NCBI GenBank assembly: GCA_020634315.1
Contig: JACKBV010000007.1
Coordinates: 62,001-126,000, forward strand
DNA length: 64,000 bases
From: Ardenticatenaceae bacterium
GTDB taxonomy: Bacteria > Chloroflexota > Anaerolineae > Promineifilales > Promineifilaceae
Direction: 5' to 3'
Below are positions 9,985-18,785 of this stretch, piece after piece. The notes under the pieces are model-generated. The model was given only the letters and a program-made list of their open reading frames with translations. It ran no database searches and was not told the origin of the DNA. Every line of letters starts with the position of its first letter. The first letter of the stretch is position 1. Made by a program: the position numbers and the translations under genes.

Positions 9985-11421
9985 TTGAAGCGATCATCTT
10001 TTTTGCGTGACCAACGTCGCCTCTTCCATCATGGGAATTGGCGACGTTTTTTTGCGTTTCTCGTTTTTGTCATTCTGGCCTCGCTGGACAATGCCGCTGC
10101 TGGCGTGTTACCGCCCCTGTACGCAATCATCGCGCGTGCTTTTGCCACAGATGATGCCGCGTTGGGCTTGATAACGGCCGTTTACGTCATCATCGTCGCC
10201 ATTGCCGCCACCGTGTGGGGGTATCGCGGCGACCAGGGACAGCGCAAACAAATCTTGTTGATCGGCACACTCGTTTGGGGCATTGGCATGGTTGGCAGCG
10301 GTCTGGCAGCTTCATTCTGGCAATTACTGCTGGGACAAATGGTAACGGCCGTTGGCGTCGGCGGCATCAGTTCCGTCGGGTTCAGCATCATCAGCGACTT
10401 AATCCCCATACACAGGCGCGGTCTGGCCTTTAGTTTGTGGAGCCTGTCGCAAACATCCGGCGGCGCAGTCGGCGCACTGCTCGCCAGCACCGTCGGCGCA
10501 CTCAATTGGCGCTGGCCCTTCTTCATCATCGCCGCCCTCGGCTTCCTCTTCGCCTTCCTCTACTTATTTACGCAAGAGCCGGTTAGGGGACAGGTCGAGC
10601 CGGAACTGACAAGCTTGTTTGCTGCCGGTAAACAATACGAACCGCGCATACAACGGCAGCATTTGCGCCTGTTGTTGCAGCAGCGCAGCAACCAACTTCT
10701 GCTGCTGCAAAGCTTTTTCATGGCCCTGGCCTATGGCTCCACCATTTGGATACCGCGTTGGGCGATTGCCCGCGTTCAGGCAGAGGGATTTGACCTGGAA
10801 ACGGCGACGATTGTCGGCAATTTGTTTGTCACGTTGTTTGGCCTGGGCTATCTCTTTAGCATCCCCGCCGGACATTTGGGCGACCGTTGGCAGCAGCGCC
10901 GCGCAGACGGCCGTATCCGTCTGACAATCATCGGCCTACTTGGCTCCATCCCCTTTTTCACCATGCTTTACTTTATTCCGCTGCAAGGCATTGTCATTCC
11001 GGCCAATGCCAACATATTGGAAATGGCCTGGGCTGTCTTGGTCAACTCTGTCACCAATGGATGGGCGGCGCTCACGTTTATAGTTGCGCTCATTGGCCTG
11101 TCCTTTTATGCGTTTGATCAGCCTAATTGGGCAGCGCTGATAACGGCCGTTAATCTTCCCGAACATCGCGGCACGGTCATCGGCATGAGCCGCCTGGCAC
11201 GCGCCATGGGCAACGCGCTCAGTGTTGGGCTGGCAGGCTTCTTGTTCACGAAATTGGCGGAAACGGCCGTTCCCCCTCTCAACTACGCCATTGGACTTGC
11301 CCTGTTCCAGGCATTGGTGCTGCCCGCCATTGGCTGCTACTGGCTTGCCCGCAAAGCCGTGCCCGCAGACATAGCCGCCGTGCAAAACACCCTGCGCCAA
11401 CACGCGCAAACCCACCTTTAA
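9985..11421 (+). CDS. Major facilitator superfamily transporter
   Basis: A 478-residue MFS permease with about twelve hydrophobic segments. The loop 2-3 signature appears as G-Y-R-G-D-Q-G-Q-R-K-Q, and the second half repeats it as G-H-L-G-D-R-W-Q-Q-R-R. The substrate is unknown. The only usable starts are TTG at 9985 and TTG at 10003; there is no ATG before the first helix. The upstream stop is three bases away, suggesting translational coupling. A terminator hairpin (10013-10053) lies inside its first codons. Confidence 0.85.
   Translation: MKRSSFLRDQRRLFHHGNWRRFFAFLVFVILASLDNAAAGVLPPLYAIIARAFATDDAALGLITAVYVIIVAIAATVWGYRGDQGQRKQILLIGTLVWGIGMVGSGLAASFWQLLLGQMVTAVGVGGISSVGFSIISDLIPIHRRGLAFSLWSLSQTSGGAVGALLASTVGALNWRWPFFIIAALGFLFAFLYLFTQEPVRGQVEPELTSLFAAGKQYEPRIQRQHLRLLLQQRSNQLLLLQSFFMALAYGSTIWIPRWAIARVQAEGFDLETATIVGNLFVTLFGLGYLFSIPAGHLGDRWQQRRADGRIRLTIIGLLGSIPFFTMLYFIPLQGIVIPANANILEMAWAVLVNSVTNGWAALTFIVALIGLSFYAFDQPNWAALITAVNLPEHRGTVIGMSRLARAMGNALSVGLAGFLFTKLAETAVPPLNYAIGLALFQALVLPAIGCYWLARKAVPADIAAVQNTLRQHAQTHL
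10013..10053 (+). terminator. Terminator inside the 5' end of the MFS gene
   Basis: A perfect nine-base-pair stem, AACGTCGCC (10013-10021) with GGCGACGTT (10040-10048), followed by an unbroken T run to 10053. It has the form of an intrinsic terminator for the SH3b gene but lies within MFS codons, so it would reduce read-through into the transporter. Confidence 0.7.
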
Positions 11422-11459
11422 CGCCCCAGCAACAACCCCCATTCAGTTAGACAAATCGA

Positions 11460-11492
11460 GGAAAGGTTAAGAGGCTCTTCTCCGTCTTATAG
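11460..11492 (+). promoter_or_regulatory. Candidate ECF-type promoter
   Basis: GGAAA at 11460-11464, an 18-base spacer, then CGTC at 11483 within TCCGTCTTATAG. The same 12-mer with the same spacing to a GGAAC occurs upstream of the lipoprotein gene at 20577. The layout resembles ECF sigma promoters (GGAAC, 16-18 bases, CGTC). Confidence 0.45.
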
Positions 11493-11576
11493 TAGACAAA
11501 CGTTCATCAGTCACGCTTGACGCAAAGCTGTGACACAGTGCGAAGTCAAAAACGATTTCGCAAGGGAGCTTCTTTC

Positions 11577-12623
11577 ATGTTGACGCGAAAAAAGCAGTTA
11601 ATTGGATTGATAATGGCGATTGTGCTCATCCTGGCAGCTCTGACCGGGCTGATCGGCGCACAGGAATCCCCGACCCCACCCACAGATCGGTCGATAGAGG
11701 CCATTGCCAGCAGCAGCAACTATATTCCCATTCAAGGACGCCTCAGCGATGCGGCAGGCAATTTGCTAGATGGCACCTATGATGTGACCTTCCGGCTCTA
11801 TGGCTCAGGGAGCACCCTTCTCTGTGATGATGTAAAAAGCATCACTGTCGCGGATGGCCTCTTCAGCACCTACATGTACGCGGATGGCTGTCCCATTGAC
11901 GGTCGCCAGCTCTATTTGGGAATTCAAGTTGGGGATGATCCAGAAATGACCCCACGCGCTTATGTGGACAATGTGCCATATGCCTGGAGTTTACGCCCAG
12001 GGGCCAAAATTAAGGAAAGCAGCAGCGGCAGCATCCTCACTGTACAAAATGATGGCAATGGCGTCGGGTTGGAAAGTGGCAGCACCAGCGGTGTCGCAAT
12101 TAAAGCGACGGGAACGGGAATTATCCAAAGTACGGCCGTTTCCCATCTGTGGATTAGCGGCAATGGTGTACGGCCGTTTCACGGAAACGACAGCACCATC
12201 ATCGACATGACCTCCACCGGCGGAGCCAGAATATACCGGGGCAGCAGCAGCGGCTACAAAAATGTCATGCTGCCCATTACCGTCCCCGGACAACTCTACG
12301 GGCAAGACGTCACCCTGACAGACCTGGACATTTATTGGGCAGGCAATACCGACTTCGACGCCATCACAGCCATGCTCATGCGTCGCCAAACAGGCGTTTG
12401 CACCACCTCACCTTGCTACGAAACAATTGTCAGCGACTTTGACGATCACGTCTGCGACCTTCCCAACAATCCAGAGGGCTGCGTGCTGCACTACGATCTG
12501 AGCAACAACAACATTCAGTCAGACGATGCGGGCATTCTCTACCTGACCCTTGAGCTTGCCTTTTCCGGCGAAACAACGTGGATCGACATCGGCGGCATCC
12601 GCCTGACAATGACGCACGATTAA
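11577..12623 (+). CDS. Exported beta-rich protein of unknown function
   Basis: A 348-residue secreted protein. The ATG at 11577 is chosen because AAGGGAG lies upstream and it begins directly with M-L-T-R-K-K and a signal peptide (about 1-28). The mature N-terminus has a domain seen in many exported proteins: Y-I-P-I-Q-G-R-L-S-D-A-A-G, T-Y-D-V-T-F-R-L-Y, V-A-D-G-L-F-S and D-P-E-M-T-P-R (about 45-140). The rest is Gly/Ser-rich and beta-like, with two close palindrome copies (near 12133 and 12171). It precedes the small exported protein at 12639. No function is recognised. Confidence 0.75.
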   Translation: MLTRKKQLIGLIMAIVLILAALTGLIGAQESPTPPTDRSIEAIASSSNYIPIQGRLSDAAGNLLDGTYDVTFRLYGSGSTLLCDDVKSITVADGLFSTYMYADGCPIDGRQLYLGIQVGDDPEMTPRAYVDNVPYAWSLRPGAKIKESSSGSILTVQNDGNGVGLESGSTSGVAIKATGTGIIQSTAVSHLWISGNGVRPFHGNDSTIIDMTSTGGARIYRGSSSGYKNVMLPITVPGQLYGQDVTLTDLDIYWAGNTDFDAITAMLMRRQTGVCTTSPCYETIVSDFDDHVCDLPNNPEGCVLHYDLSNNNIQSDDAGILYLTLELAFSGETTWIDIGGIRLTMTHD

Positions 12624-12638
12624 TCGGGAGGAATAACA

Positions 12639-12920
12639 ATGAGAAAATACGCGCTTTTCCTCACGTTAATCATTTTACTGCTGCTGTCAGGCACACTCCT
12701 GGCAATGTCATCCGACAACTTTCGCCTGGATTGGTTCACACCATTGACCACAGCAGGAGGCGGGTCAACCGCTTCCACAAACTACGAGGCAAATTTCACC
12801 ATCGGGCAAACGGTAATCGGCCGTACCAGCAGCACAAATTATCGGGCAGGGTTAGGCTATTGGGGTAATCCATCTCTCGCGGGATATTACTCCCTCTATT
12901 TACCCATCATTCGCAATTAA
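12639..12920 (+). CDS. Small exported protein with C-terminal YLPII motif
   Basis: A 93-residue protein with a strong ribosome site (GGGAGGAA) and a signal peptide (about 1-23). Two similar halves are visible, around G-G-G-S-T-A-S-T-N-Y and T-S-S-T-N-Y-R-A-G-L-G-Y. It ends Y-S-L-Y-L-P-I-I-R-N. A short hydrophobic tail of the form YLPxI followed by a basic or polar residue recurs at the end of exported Chloroflexota proteins, possibly as a sorting or anchoring tail; this is inference. It is probably co-transcribed with 11577, only 15 bases upstream. Confidence 0.75.
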   Translation: MRKYALFLTLIILLLLSGTLLAMSSDNFRLDWFTPLTTAGGGSTASTNYEANFTIGQTVIGRTSSTNYRAGLGYWGNPSLAGYYSLYLPIIRN

Positions 12921-12927
12921 TGGGGAC

Positions 12928-12966
12928 AAAGGAACCGCGTTCTTACACAGGCACGCGGTTCCTTTT
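12928..12966. terminator. Bidirectional terminator
   Basis: A 13-base-pair stem, AAAGGAACCGCGT (12928-12940) with ACGCGGTTCCTTT (12953-12965), ends in T runs on both strands. It lies between convergent genes at 12639 (+) and 12972 (-). Confidence 0.85.
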
Positions 12967-12971
12967 AGCAA

Positions 12972-14237
12972 TCAACGATGCAGCGCCTGTGCGGCGACAA
13001 AAGAAAGACCTCGTTCTGTCAAGGCCCAGGCTGTTTGGTTGGTAGCGTCCACCTTATCCAGGAAGTTTTGTTCCAGATGATCCCAATCCCCCGCAGCAAT
13101 GACTTCGCTTTTATCACGGAAATAATCGAGGATGTCTGACGGATGCGGCCGTTTCTGGTCAACTTCCGGATCACCACCCTCATGCTTTGCCGAAATATTC
13201 GCCACATGATCCGCCAGCACCCCCAACTCATCGCGGCGATTGTAAGGCTGGCGCACAATACTCTTCCACGTTTCGGTGATATGATGCTCAAAACGCACCA
13301 CATCTTCAAAGCCCAACGCCTTGCGGAACTGCGCCGTAACTTCCATCGACTCGTTGTTTATTGAATTGCTCCAGTTAAACCCAATCAACGGCGATGTGCC
13401 ATCCTCCCGCGCAAACAACTTGGCTCCCAACAACGTCCACAGCGCCGCATATGGGTTGTCATTGCCCATAAACACCGAAATCTTAAACTCAATATCCACT
13501 CCCAGCCGGTGCAGCAAATAACCCAACAGCACCGTGCCCGGATTGACATTCAACACCTGCTGCACACCGTAATGGGTGTAATAATACAAAAATTCATCGA
13601 GCCATTTCAGCGCGTGTGTGTTTGGCTGTCCAACGCCGCCAAAATAACCGGTAATCGTCTCCGGGCCACCCAGATGGATGTTTGAGCCGTCCGTGCCCTT
13701 TGTATCCAATGTTTCCACATAACTGGCGCCGACAATTTGCATGGCAGCCGCCACCGCTACCAGATCACCATCGGCTTCCTGTTCCTTCATTTTGCGCACG
13801 CGGATAAAACGGCCAGGCAGCAACGTGCGATATTCTACAGCCCGCCGCGCAGCCGCCATCAGCCAGGGGAAATATTGCAAAGAACTGACCTCTAGCGTCA
13901 CGGCAAAATCATCGGCAAATGTCGTGCTGTCCGCCTTGCTGCCCAAAACGCGCCGCCGATACTCGTCCACACTGATAAATAAGTGGTCGTCTCTTGCCTG
14001 CATCAGCCAATGCAAATCTTCCAGATAATCGGGATGAGATGCCTCAACCTGCCGCAGTAAGTTGTCAAGCTGTCGCGCGGCGCGTGCTTTTTCGTTAATT
14101 TCTTCGGGCGTGCCGTATTTGGCAACCACCGCCAAAAAATCATCAACAACGCGCATATCTGGTTGCAGCAGCAGGTCGTTAATGGCATCCAAACGTGCAT
14201 AGGGAATTTTTAATCGTTCACGCAGTTCAGTCGTCAT
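12972..14237 (-). CDS. Conserved-looking protein of unknown function next to panB
   Basis: A 421-residue soluble protein I do not recognise. The ATG at 14237 is preferred over an upstream in-frame start because GAAGGAG lies at the right distance. There is no signal peptide or membrane helix. It is rich in acidic and aromatic motifs such as G-G-P-E-T-I-T-G-Y-F-G-G-V-G, V-N-P-G-T-V-L-L-G-Y and F-N-W-S-N-S-I-N-N-E-S-M-E. The latter look like conserved enzyme loops, and His-rich patches (R-F-E-H-H-I-T-E-T) could bind metal. Composition is even and codon use normal, so it is a real gene. It lies downstream of panB on the same strand, 187 bases apart with a hairpin repeat between them. Confidence 0.7.
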   Translation of the reverse strand: MTTELRERLKIPYARLDAINDLLLQPDMRVVDDFLAVVAKYGTPEEINEKARAARQLDNLLRQVEASHPDYLEDLHWLMQARDDHLFISVDEYRRRVLGSKADSTTFADDFAVTLEVSSLQYFPWLMAAARRAVEYRTLLPGRFIRVRKMKEQEADGDLVAVAAAMQIVGASYVETLDTKGTDGSNIHLGGPETITGYFGGVGQPNTHALKWLDEFLYYYTHYGVQQVLNVNPGTVLLGYLLHRLGVDIEFKISVFMGNDNPYAALWTLLGAKLFAREDGTSPLIGFNWSNSINNESMEVTAQFRKALGFEDVVRFEHHITETWKSIVRQPYNRRDELGVLADHVANISAKHEGGDPEVDQKRPHPSDILDYFRDKSEVIAAGDWDHLEQNFLDKVDATNQTAWALTERGLSFVAAQALHR

Positions 14238-14260
14238 GGGAAATGCTCCTTCGCAAATAT

Positions 14261-14314
14261 CCTCCCGGAGGCTCGTCTCATGTGGCGAGCCTGCCATTGA
14301 TAACCTCCGGGAGG
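14261..14314. repeat. Intergenic CCTCCCGGAGG hairpin repeat
   Basis: CCTCCCGGAGG (14261-14271) and CCTCCGGGAGG (14304-14314) form the arms, followed by TTGGTTTTCATTCATG. The same arm sequence recurs near 51.9, 54.7, 55.2 and 55.4 kb, and a related TCTCGAAGG form near 53.0 kb ends in similar GAGGTTGG-plus-T sequence. Confidence 0.75.
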
Positions 14315-14424
14315 TTGGTTTTCATTCATGGTGGTGCGCACCACGCATGTTGTCTCCCTCGAAAATGGCCTCCCGGAAGTTTATTTCAGGGAGATTGTGA
14401 GGATTGATCATTCGGGCTTTTGTC

Positions 14425-15279
14425 TCACCCAAGCAGTTTCAGCAGTTCGTTATAGGCATCCTCTTTCATGCCAAAATAATTTTTCGGTTCGGGAAACTCT
14501 TTCGCCTGCACTTCGGTCACATATTGCCGCAAGCCATTGAGAATCATTTCACCGGCATTACCGTAAACCTTGGCCATGCGCGGCGTAAATTTGGGGTAGA
14601 GGCCAAACAAATCGTGATAAATGAGTAATTGTCCATGCGCATCGGGGCCAGAGCCGAGGCTCATGATGATGCAATTTTCGGCGCGTTCGGTCGTGATCTG
14701 GCAAACACGGTCAGGCACAAGTTCAAGCAAAACGCCAACAGCGCCCGCTTCTTCAAGGATTTTGGCGTCTTCGATGATTTTGTGCGCCTGGAGGGCAGAT
14801 TTGCCCTGGAGGCGAAAGCCGCCAAGGGCGCTGGCGCTTTGCGGCGTTAAGCCGAGATGACCAAAGGCGGGAATACCGGCAGCGGCAATGGCCGCGATGC
14901 GCGGGGCCATTTCGCGCCCCCCTTCGAGTTTGATGGCGTCACAGCCTGCTTCGGCCATGAAGCGACCGGCATTGAGAACGGCCGTTTCGTTGCTCGGTTG
15001 GTAGCTCATATAAGGCATATCGCCAATCAAAAACACATTGGGAGCACCCCGGCGCACCGCCTGCGTGTGCCGAATCATATCATTCATCGTCACCGGCAGC
15101 GTGCTATCGTACCCCAGCATCGTCATACCCAGGCTGTCGCCCACCAGGATCATGTCAATGCCTGCCTGCTCCTGGAAGTAGGCTGTCGGATAATCGTAAC
15201 AAGTTAACCAGGTGATAGGTTCCCCATTTGCGATCTTGTCAAACAAAACGGGTAATGTAACTTTCTTACGCTCAGACAT
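14425..15279 (-). CDS. panB: 3-methyl-2-oxobutanoate hydroxymethyltransferase
   Basis: Ketopantoate hydroxymethyltransferase, the first committed step to pantothenate and CoA: methylene-tetrahydrofolate plus 2-oxoisovalerate gives ketopantoate. It is a cytoplasmic TIM barrel of 284 residues, slightly longer than the usual 263-275. Family motifs are complete: L-V-G-D-S-L-G-M (Mg-binding Asp), Y-D-S-T-L-P-V-T, I-G-D-M-P-Y-M-S-Y, E-G-G, and G-H-L-G-L-T-P-Q-S. panC and panD are not in the window. Confidence 0.96.
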   Translation of the reverse strand: MSERKKVTLPVLFDKIANGEPITWLTCYDYPTAYFQEQAGIDMILVGDSLGMTMLGYDSTLPVTMNDMIRHTQAVRRGAPNVFLIGDMPYMSYQPSNETAVLNAGRFMAEAGCDAIKLEGGREMAPRIAAIAAAGIPAFGHLGLTPQSASALGGFRLQGKSALQAHKIIEDAKILEEAGAVGVLLELVPDRVCQITTERAENCIIMSLGSGPDAHGQLLIYHDLFGLYPKFTPRMAKVYGNAGEMILNGLRQYVTEVQAKEFPEPKNYFGMKEDAYNELLKLLG

Positions 15280-15608
15280 AGGTTCAGCTCCTTATTTATG
15301 TGGCTAAAAAGTGGGATTTTCCAACCCTTACAGTACGGGATTTTAGGGTATTCTCACAAGTGACAAACGTCGTGTTTGCATGATGACAGAGAGAATGATT
15401 CAGGAAAACGGCCGTTTCCACACCACACACAAAACCCACACAAAACAAAGATGAAATTGCCCACACGCTTCGGAAAAGATACACTACCTGCCCGTAAAAC
15501 AACACATTTCATCAACGGTGGCCCACAGCCACCATTAAAGCAGGAATTCGCAAAGAGAGAAGTCATCTCGATTTCGCCAAACCCTGCGCTTGTGAAGGAA
15601 GAAATACC
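15280..15608. other. Divergent intergenic region panB / phosphoribosyltransferase
   Basis: About 330 bases without a convincing gene. It holds one palindrome copy near 15407 and a small hairpin (GGTGGC, five bases, GCCACC near 15519-15535). Promoters for both flanking genes must lie here, but I cannot place -35 and -10 boxes with confidence. A ribosome site (AAGGAAG) precedes the ATG at 15609. Confidence 0.5.
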
Positions 15609-16157
15609 ATGAACCAACGCGAAACATACACCGTCGAAATTGCTGGCCTCACCCGCCACCTGCCCCTCTTTGAAGTTGTCTCTGGCGTGCGCATCGCCAT
15701 CTTCAACATGCTCGGCGACACCTTTGTCGTCAAAGCATCCGCCGCCGCCCTTGCCGAACGGCTGAAAGACACAGAAGCCCATGTTCTCGTCACGGCCGAA
15801 GCAAAAAGCATCCCCCTCATCTATGAAATGAGCGCCTTGATGGGCCTGCCTTACGTCGTCTTGCGCAAAAGCTACAAGAGCTACATGGGCAACGCGATCA
15901 GCGCCGAAACCAACTCAATCACCACCGGCAAACCACAAACGCTCTACCTCGACGAAAAAGATTTGGCCGCCGTGCAAGGCAAGAAGGTCGTTTTAGTCGA
16001 TGATGTCGTCAGCACAGGCAGCACGTTGGAAGGCATGAAAACCGTCATGGACAGTGCCGGTGCTGTTGTCAATGCCATCGCCGCCGTTTTCACCGAAGGT
16101 GATGCCGACTGGTCAAGCGTTACCGCGCTGGCAAATTTGCCCGTTTTCACCGACTAA
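15609..16157 (+). CDS. Adenine phosphoribosyltransferase-like protein
   Basis: A 182-residue type I phosphoribosyltransferase. The PRPP-binding motif is clear (V-V-L-V-D-D-V-V-S-T-G-S-T, about residues 127-139), as is the upstream flexible-loop and base-binding region (V-T-A-E-A-K-S-I-P-L, Y-V-V-L-R-K-S-Y-K). This layout matches APRT-like salvage enzymes that form AMP from adenine and PRPP. Substrate assignment beyond purine-like is uncertain, and some relatives are regulators. AAGGAAG precedes the ATG. Confidence 0.88.
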   Translation: MNQRETYTVEIAGLTRHLPLFEVVSGVRIAIFNMLGDTFVVKASAAALAERLKDTEAHVLVTAEAKSIPLIYEMSALMGLPYVVLRKSYKSYMGNAISAETNSITTGKPQTLYLDEKDLAAVQGKKVVLVDDVVSTGSTLEGMKTVMDSAGAVVNAIAAVFTEGDADWSSVTALANLPVFTD

Positions 16158-16163
16158 ATCAGC

Positions 16164-16217
16164 ATCGATCAATCGGTTAATATCGGTGATCGGTAATCTG
16201 TTATCGGTAATCCGGTT
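16164..16217. repeat. Degenerate ATCGGTRATCGGT repeat
   Basis: Several imperfect units of the form ATCGGTGATCGGTAATC follow the phosphoribosyltransferase gene. The same word family appears as a tidier array at 55557-55606. No gene or known element explains it. Confidence 0.6.
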
Positions 16218-16281
16218 TCTCGAAAATTCGTTGGGTAACGAGTTGTGGAATTCGGATTATGGATATGGGTAATCATCCGTA

Positions 16282-17871
16282 ATGGCTCAAATTTCGCCGG
16301 CGACCCTCTCCATTTTTCGCCATCTCTTCGCCTCAGTGGCCGAAGAGATGGGTGTTACTTTGGAGCGGGCAGCTTACAGCCCCAACATTAAGGAGCGGCT
16401 TGATTTTAGCTGTGCGCTGTTTTTAGGAAACGGCCGTCTCCTGGCCCAAGCCGCTCACATCCCCGTTCATTTGGGCGCGATGCCTGCCTCCGTGCAAGCC
16501 GCCATTCAACATTGTGCGCCATTTGCCCCTGGCGATGTCGTGATCGTCAACGACCCGTACCAGGGCGGCAACCATTTGCCAGACATCACACTCGTTTCGC
16601 CCGTTTTCGTCAGTTCGGCGCTGCCCGATTTCTTTGTCGCCAGCCGCGCCCACCACGCCGATGTGGGCGGCATGGCTCCCGGCTCCATGCCCCTTTCCAC
16701 CGAGATTTACCAGGAAGGCATCATCATCCCGCCGATTAAATTGGTGGAAGAGGGCAAACGCAACAACGCCGTCTGGCAGTTGATTCTGCGCAATGTGCGC
16801 ACGCCAGCCGAGCGCGAAGGGGATTTGGCGGCACAGCTTGCCGCCCATGCAACCGGCAGCAAACGGCTGGCGGGCATCATTGACCGCTACGGGCTGGAAG
16901 AGACCCTGTTGTATGCAAATGCGCTCATTGATTATGCGAACAAGTTGACGCGGGCGGCCATCCAGCAAATGCCAAACGGCCGTTTCACCTACACCGATTA
17001 CCTGGACAACGATGGACACAGCAGCGAACCGCTGCCCATCACCGTCACCCTCACTATCCACGAAGATGCCATGACGGTCGATTTTAGCGGCACAGCCCCG
17101 GCCGTGCGGGGCAATCTCAACGCCGTGCCAGCCATTACCGAATCGGCCGTGGCTTACTGCGTGCGCTGCGTCGCTCTCGCTTTGCTGCACAGCGACTTGC
17201 CCATGAATCAGGGCGCATTTCTGCCCATCACCGTCACCATTCCGCCAGGATCGATGCTTGATCCGCAACCGCCACACGCTGTGGCCGCAGGCAATGTGGA
17301 GACTTCGCAGCGCATCGTTGACGTTGTTTTTGGCGCATTGGCGCAGGCACTGCCCAATGTTGTCCCTGCTGCCAGCCAGGGCACTATGAATAACCTCACG
17401 TTTGGCGGCAAAAACAGCCAAAATGGGCAGGTGTTTGCTTACTACGAAACGATAGGCGGCGGTGCCGGAGCCGGGCCAGCGGGCAGCGGCGCGTCCGGCG
17501 TTCATGTCCATATGAGCAACACGCTCAACACGCCAGTTGAAGCATTGGAATACAGCTTCCCCCTGCGCGTCCAGGCCTACAGCCTGCGGCATGGCTCCGG
17601 CGGTGCTGGTGAATATCAAGGCGGCGACGGGCTGGTGCGCAGTATCCAATTTCTGACGCCAGTAACAACCACCCTTACCAGCGAACGACGGACGCAAGGC
17701 CCCTACGGCTTGCAAGGCGGGCAGCCGGGACAGCCAGGCTTGAACAGCTTGATTCGTGACGGACAGGCACAGACATTACCGGGCAAAGTGACCATTGACC
17801 TGGAAACCGACGATATTTTACGGATTGAAACGCCGGGCGGCGGCGGTTGGGGCAAGAAAGAGAGCGTATGA
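16282..17871 (+). CDS. Hydantoinase B / oxoprolinase family protein
   Basis: A 529-residue protein of the HyuB (N-methylhydantoinase B) family, ATP-dependent amidohydrolases acting on hydantoins, 5-oxoproline or related rings. Diagnostic segments: F-A-S-V-A-E-E-M-G near the start, S-P-N-I-K-E-R-L-D-F-S-C-A, H-I-P-V-H-L-G-A-M, N-D-P-Y-Q-G-G-N-H-L-P-D, and G-A-G-A-G-P near the end. HyuB normally needs HyuA; no HyuA lies beside it here. Its stop overlaps the ATG of the VanY-like gene by four bases. Confidence 0.92.
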   Translation: MAQISPATLSIFRHLFASVAEEMGVTLERAAYSPNIKERLDFSCALFLGNGRLLAQAAHIPVHLGAMPASVQAAIQHCAPFAPGDVVIVNDPYQGGNHLPDITLVSPVFVSSALPDFFVASRAHHADVGGMAPGSMPLSTEIYQEGIIIPPIKLVEEGKRNNAVWQLILRNVRTPAEREGDLAAQLAAHATGSKRLAGIIDRYGLEETLLYANALIDYANKLTRAAIQQMPNGRFTYTDYLDNDGHSSEPLPITVTLTIHEDAMTVDFSGTAPAVRGNLNAVPAITESAVAYCVRCVALALLHSDLPMNQGAFLPITVTIPPGSMLDPQPPHAVAAGNVETSQRIVDVVFGALAQALPNVVPAASQGTMNNLTFGGKNSQNGQVFAYYETIGGGAGAGPAGSGASGVHVHMSNTLNTPVEALEYSFPLRVQAYSLRHGSGGAGEYQGGDGLVRSIQFLTPVTTTLTSERRTQGPYGLQGGQPGQPGLNSLIRDGQAQTLPGKVTIDLETDDILRIETPGGGGWGKKESV

Positions 17872-18776
17872 AACAAGGACTTTTCTGTGTTTTTTGCATT
17901 ATTGTGATGGTTTGGGTAAGCGGCTGCCAACCAGCAACGGCCGTTTCCATTACCCACCCCAGCGCAACGCCAACGGCCGTGGCAACCGTGCCACCAACCG
18001 CTACCAGCACATCGACATCGTCGGCGACCCTGCCACCGCCACCAACGTTTACGGCCGTTCCCAGCAGCACCCCCACCGCCATTCCCAGCGCCACCGCGAC
18101 CATTGCCGCCACGGCAACGGCCGTGCCCTCGCCTACCCCCACCAGCGCCTGCGATTTGCGCATTCCCGGCGACGCTCTCGACACCGTTGTCACCTTGCAA
18201 TACGGCATCAGCCGCGACTACGCCCCAGCCGATTTGGTGAGCCTCAATGATTACCTCCCCTATCGCGTGACCCAGGGTTATCCCATTGAAATCCGCCAGC
18301 CCGTTGTCGAACCGCTCGTGCAGATGATCGAAGACATGGAAGCGGCGGGTCTACATCCAGAAGTGCTCTCTGGGTATCGCAGCTACAGCGCCCAATCCAT
18401 TGCCTGGGCCAAATGGAACGAGAAAAACCCGGAAACGGCCGCTATCGTCAGCGCCCCTCCCGGCCACAGCGAACACCAATTGGGCACCACGCTCGACTTT
18501 GGCTCGCCCGAACTGCCAGACCTCGTTGGCGAAGAAGACATCGAGTTTCACACTTACTTTTACATGACCAGTGAAGGGCAGTGGCTGCTGGCACATGCCC
18601 ACGAATATGGGTTTACGCTCAGTTATCCGCGCGAAGCATTTGAGCTGACCGGTTTTTATTATGAACCCTGGCACTACCGCTACATCGGCGTGGAACTGGC
18701 AACGACGCTGCACGAACAAGGTCTGGCCTTCACCGCTTACCAATTAGCAAATTTCCCGGAGCCGTGCATTCCGTAA
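17868..18776 (+). CDS. VanY-type D-alanyl-D-alanine carboxypeptidase lipoprotein (M15)
   Basis: About 302 residues. A signal peptide ends in a lipobox (V-S-G-C), then comes a Thr/Pro-rich spacer (about 25-105), then an M15B zinc peptidase domain (about 110-300). Key motifs: L-S-G-Y-R-S, H-S-E-H-Q-L-G-T-T-L-D-F (zinc His and Asp) and E-P-W-H-Y-R-Y (catalytic Glu, zinc His). It should trim stem peptides of peptidoglycan outside the membrane. The ATG at 17868 overlaps the upstream TGA (ATGA). Confidence 0.92.
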   Translation: MKQGLFCVFCIIVMVWVSGCQPATAVSITHPSATPTAVATVPPTATSTSTSSATLPPPPTFTAVPSSTPTAIPSATATIAATATAVPSPTPTSACDLRIPGDALDTVVTLQYGISRDYAPADLVSLNDYLPYRVTQGYPIEIRQPVVEPLVQMIEDMEAAGLHPEVLSGYRSYSAQSIAWAKWNEKNPETAAIVSAPPGHSEHQLGTTLDFGSPELPDLVGEEDIEFHTYFYMTSEGQWLLAHAHEYGFTLSYPREAFELTGFYYEPWHYRYIGVELATTLHEQGLAFTAYQLANFPEPCIP

Positions 18777-18785
18777 GGGGAGAAT

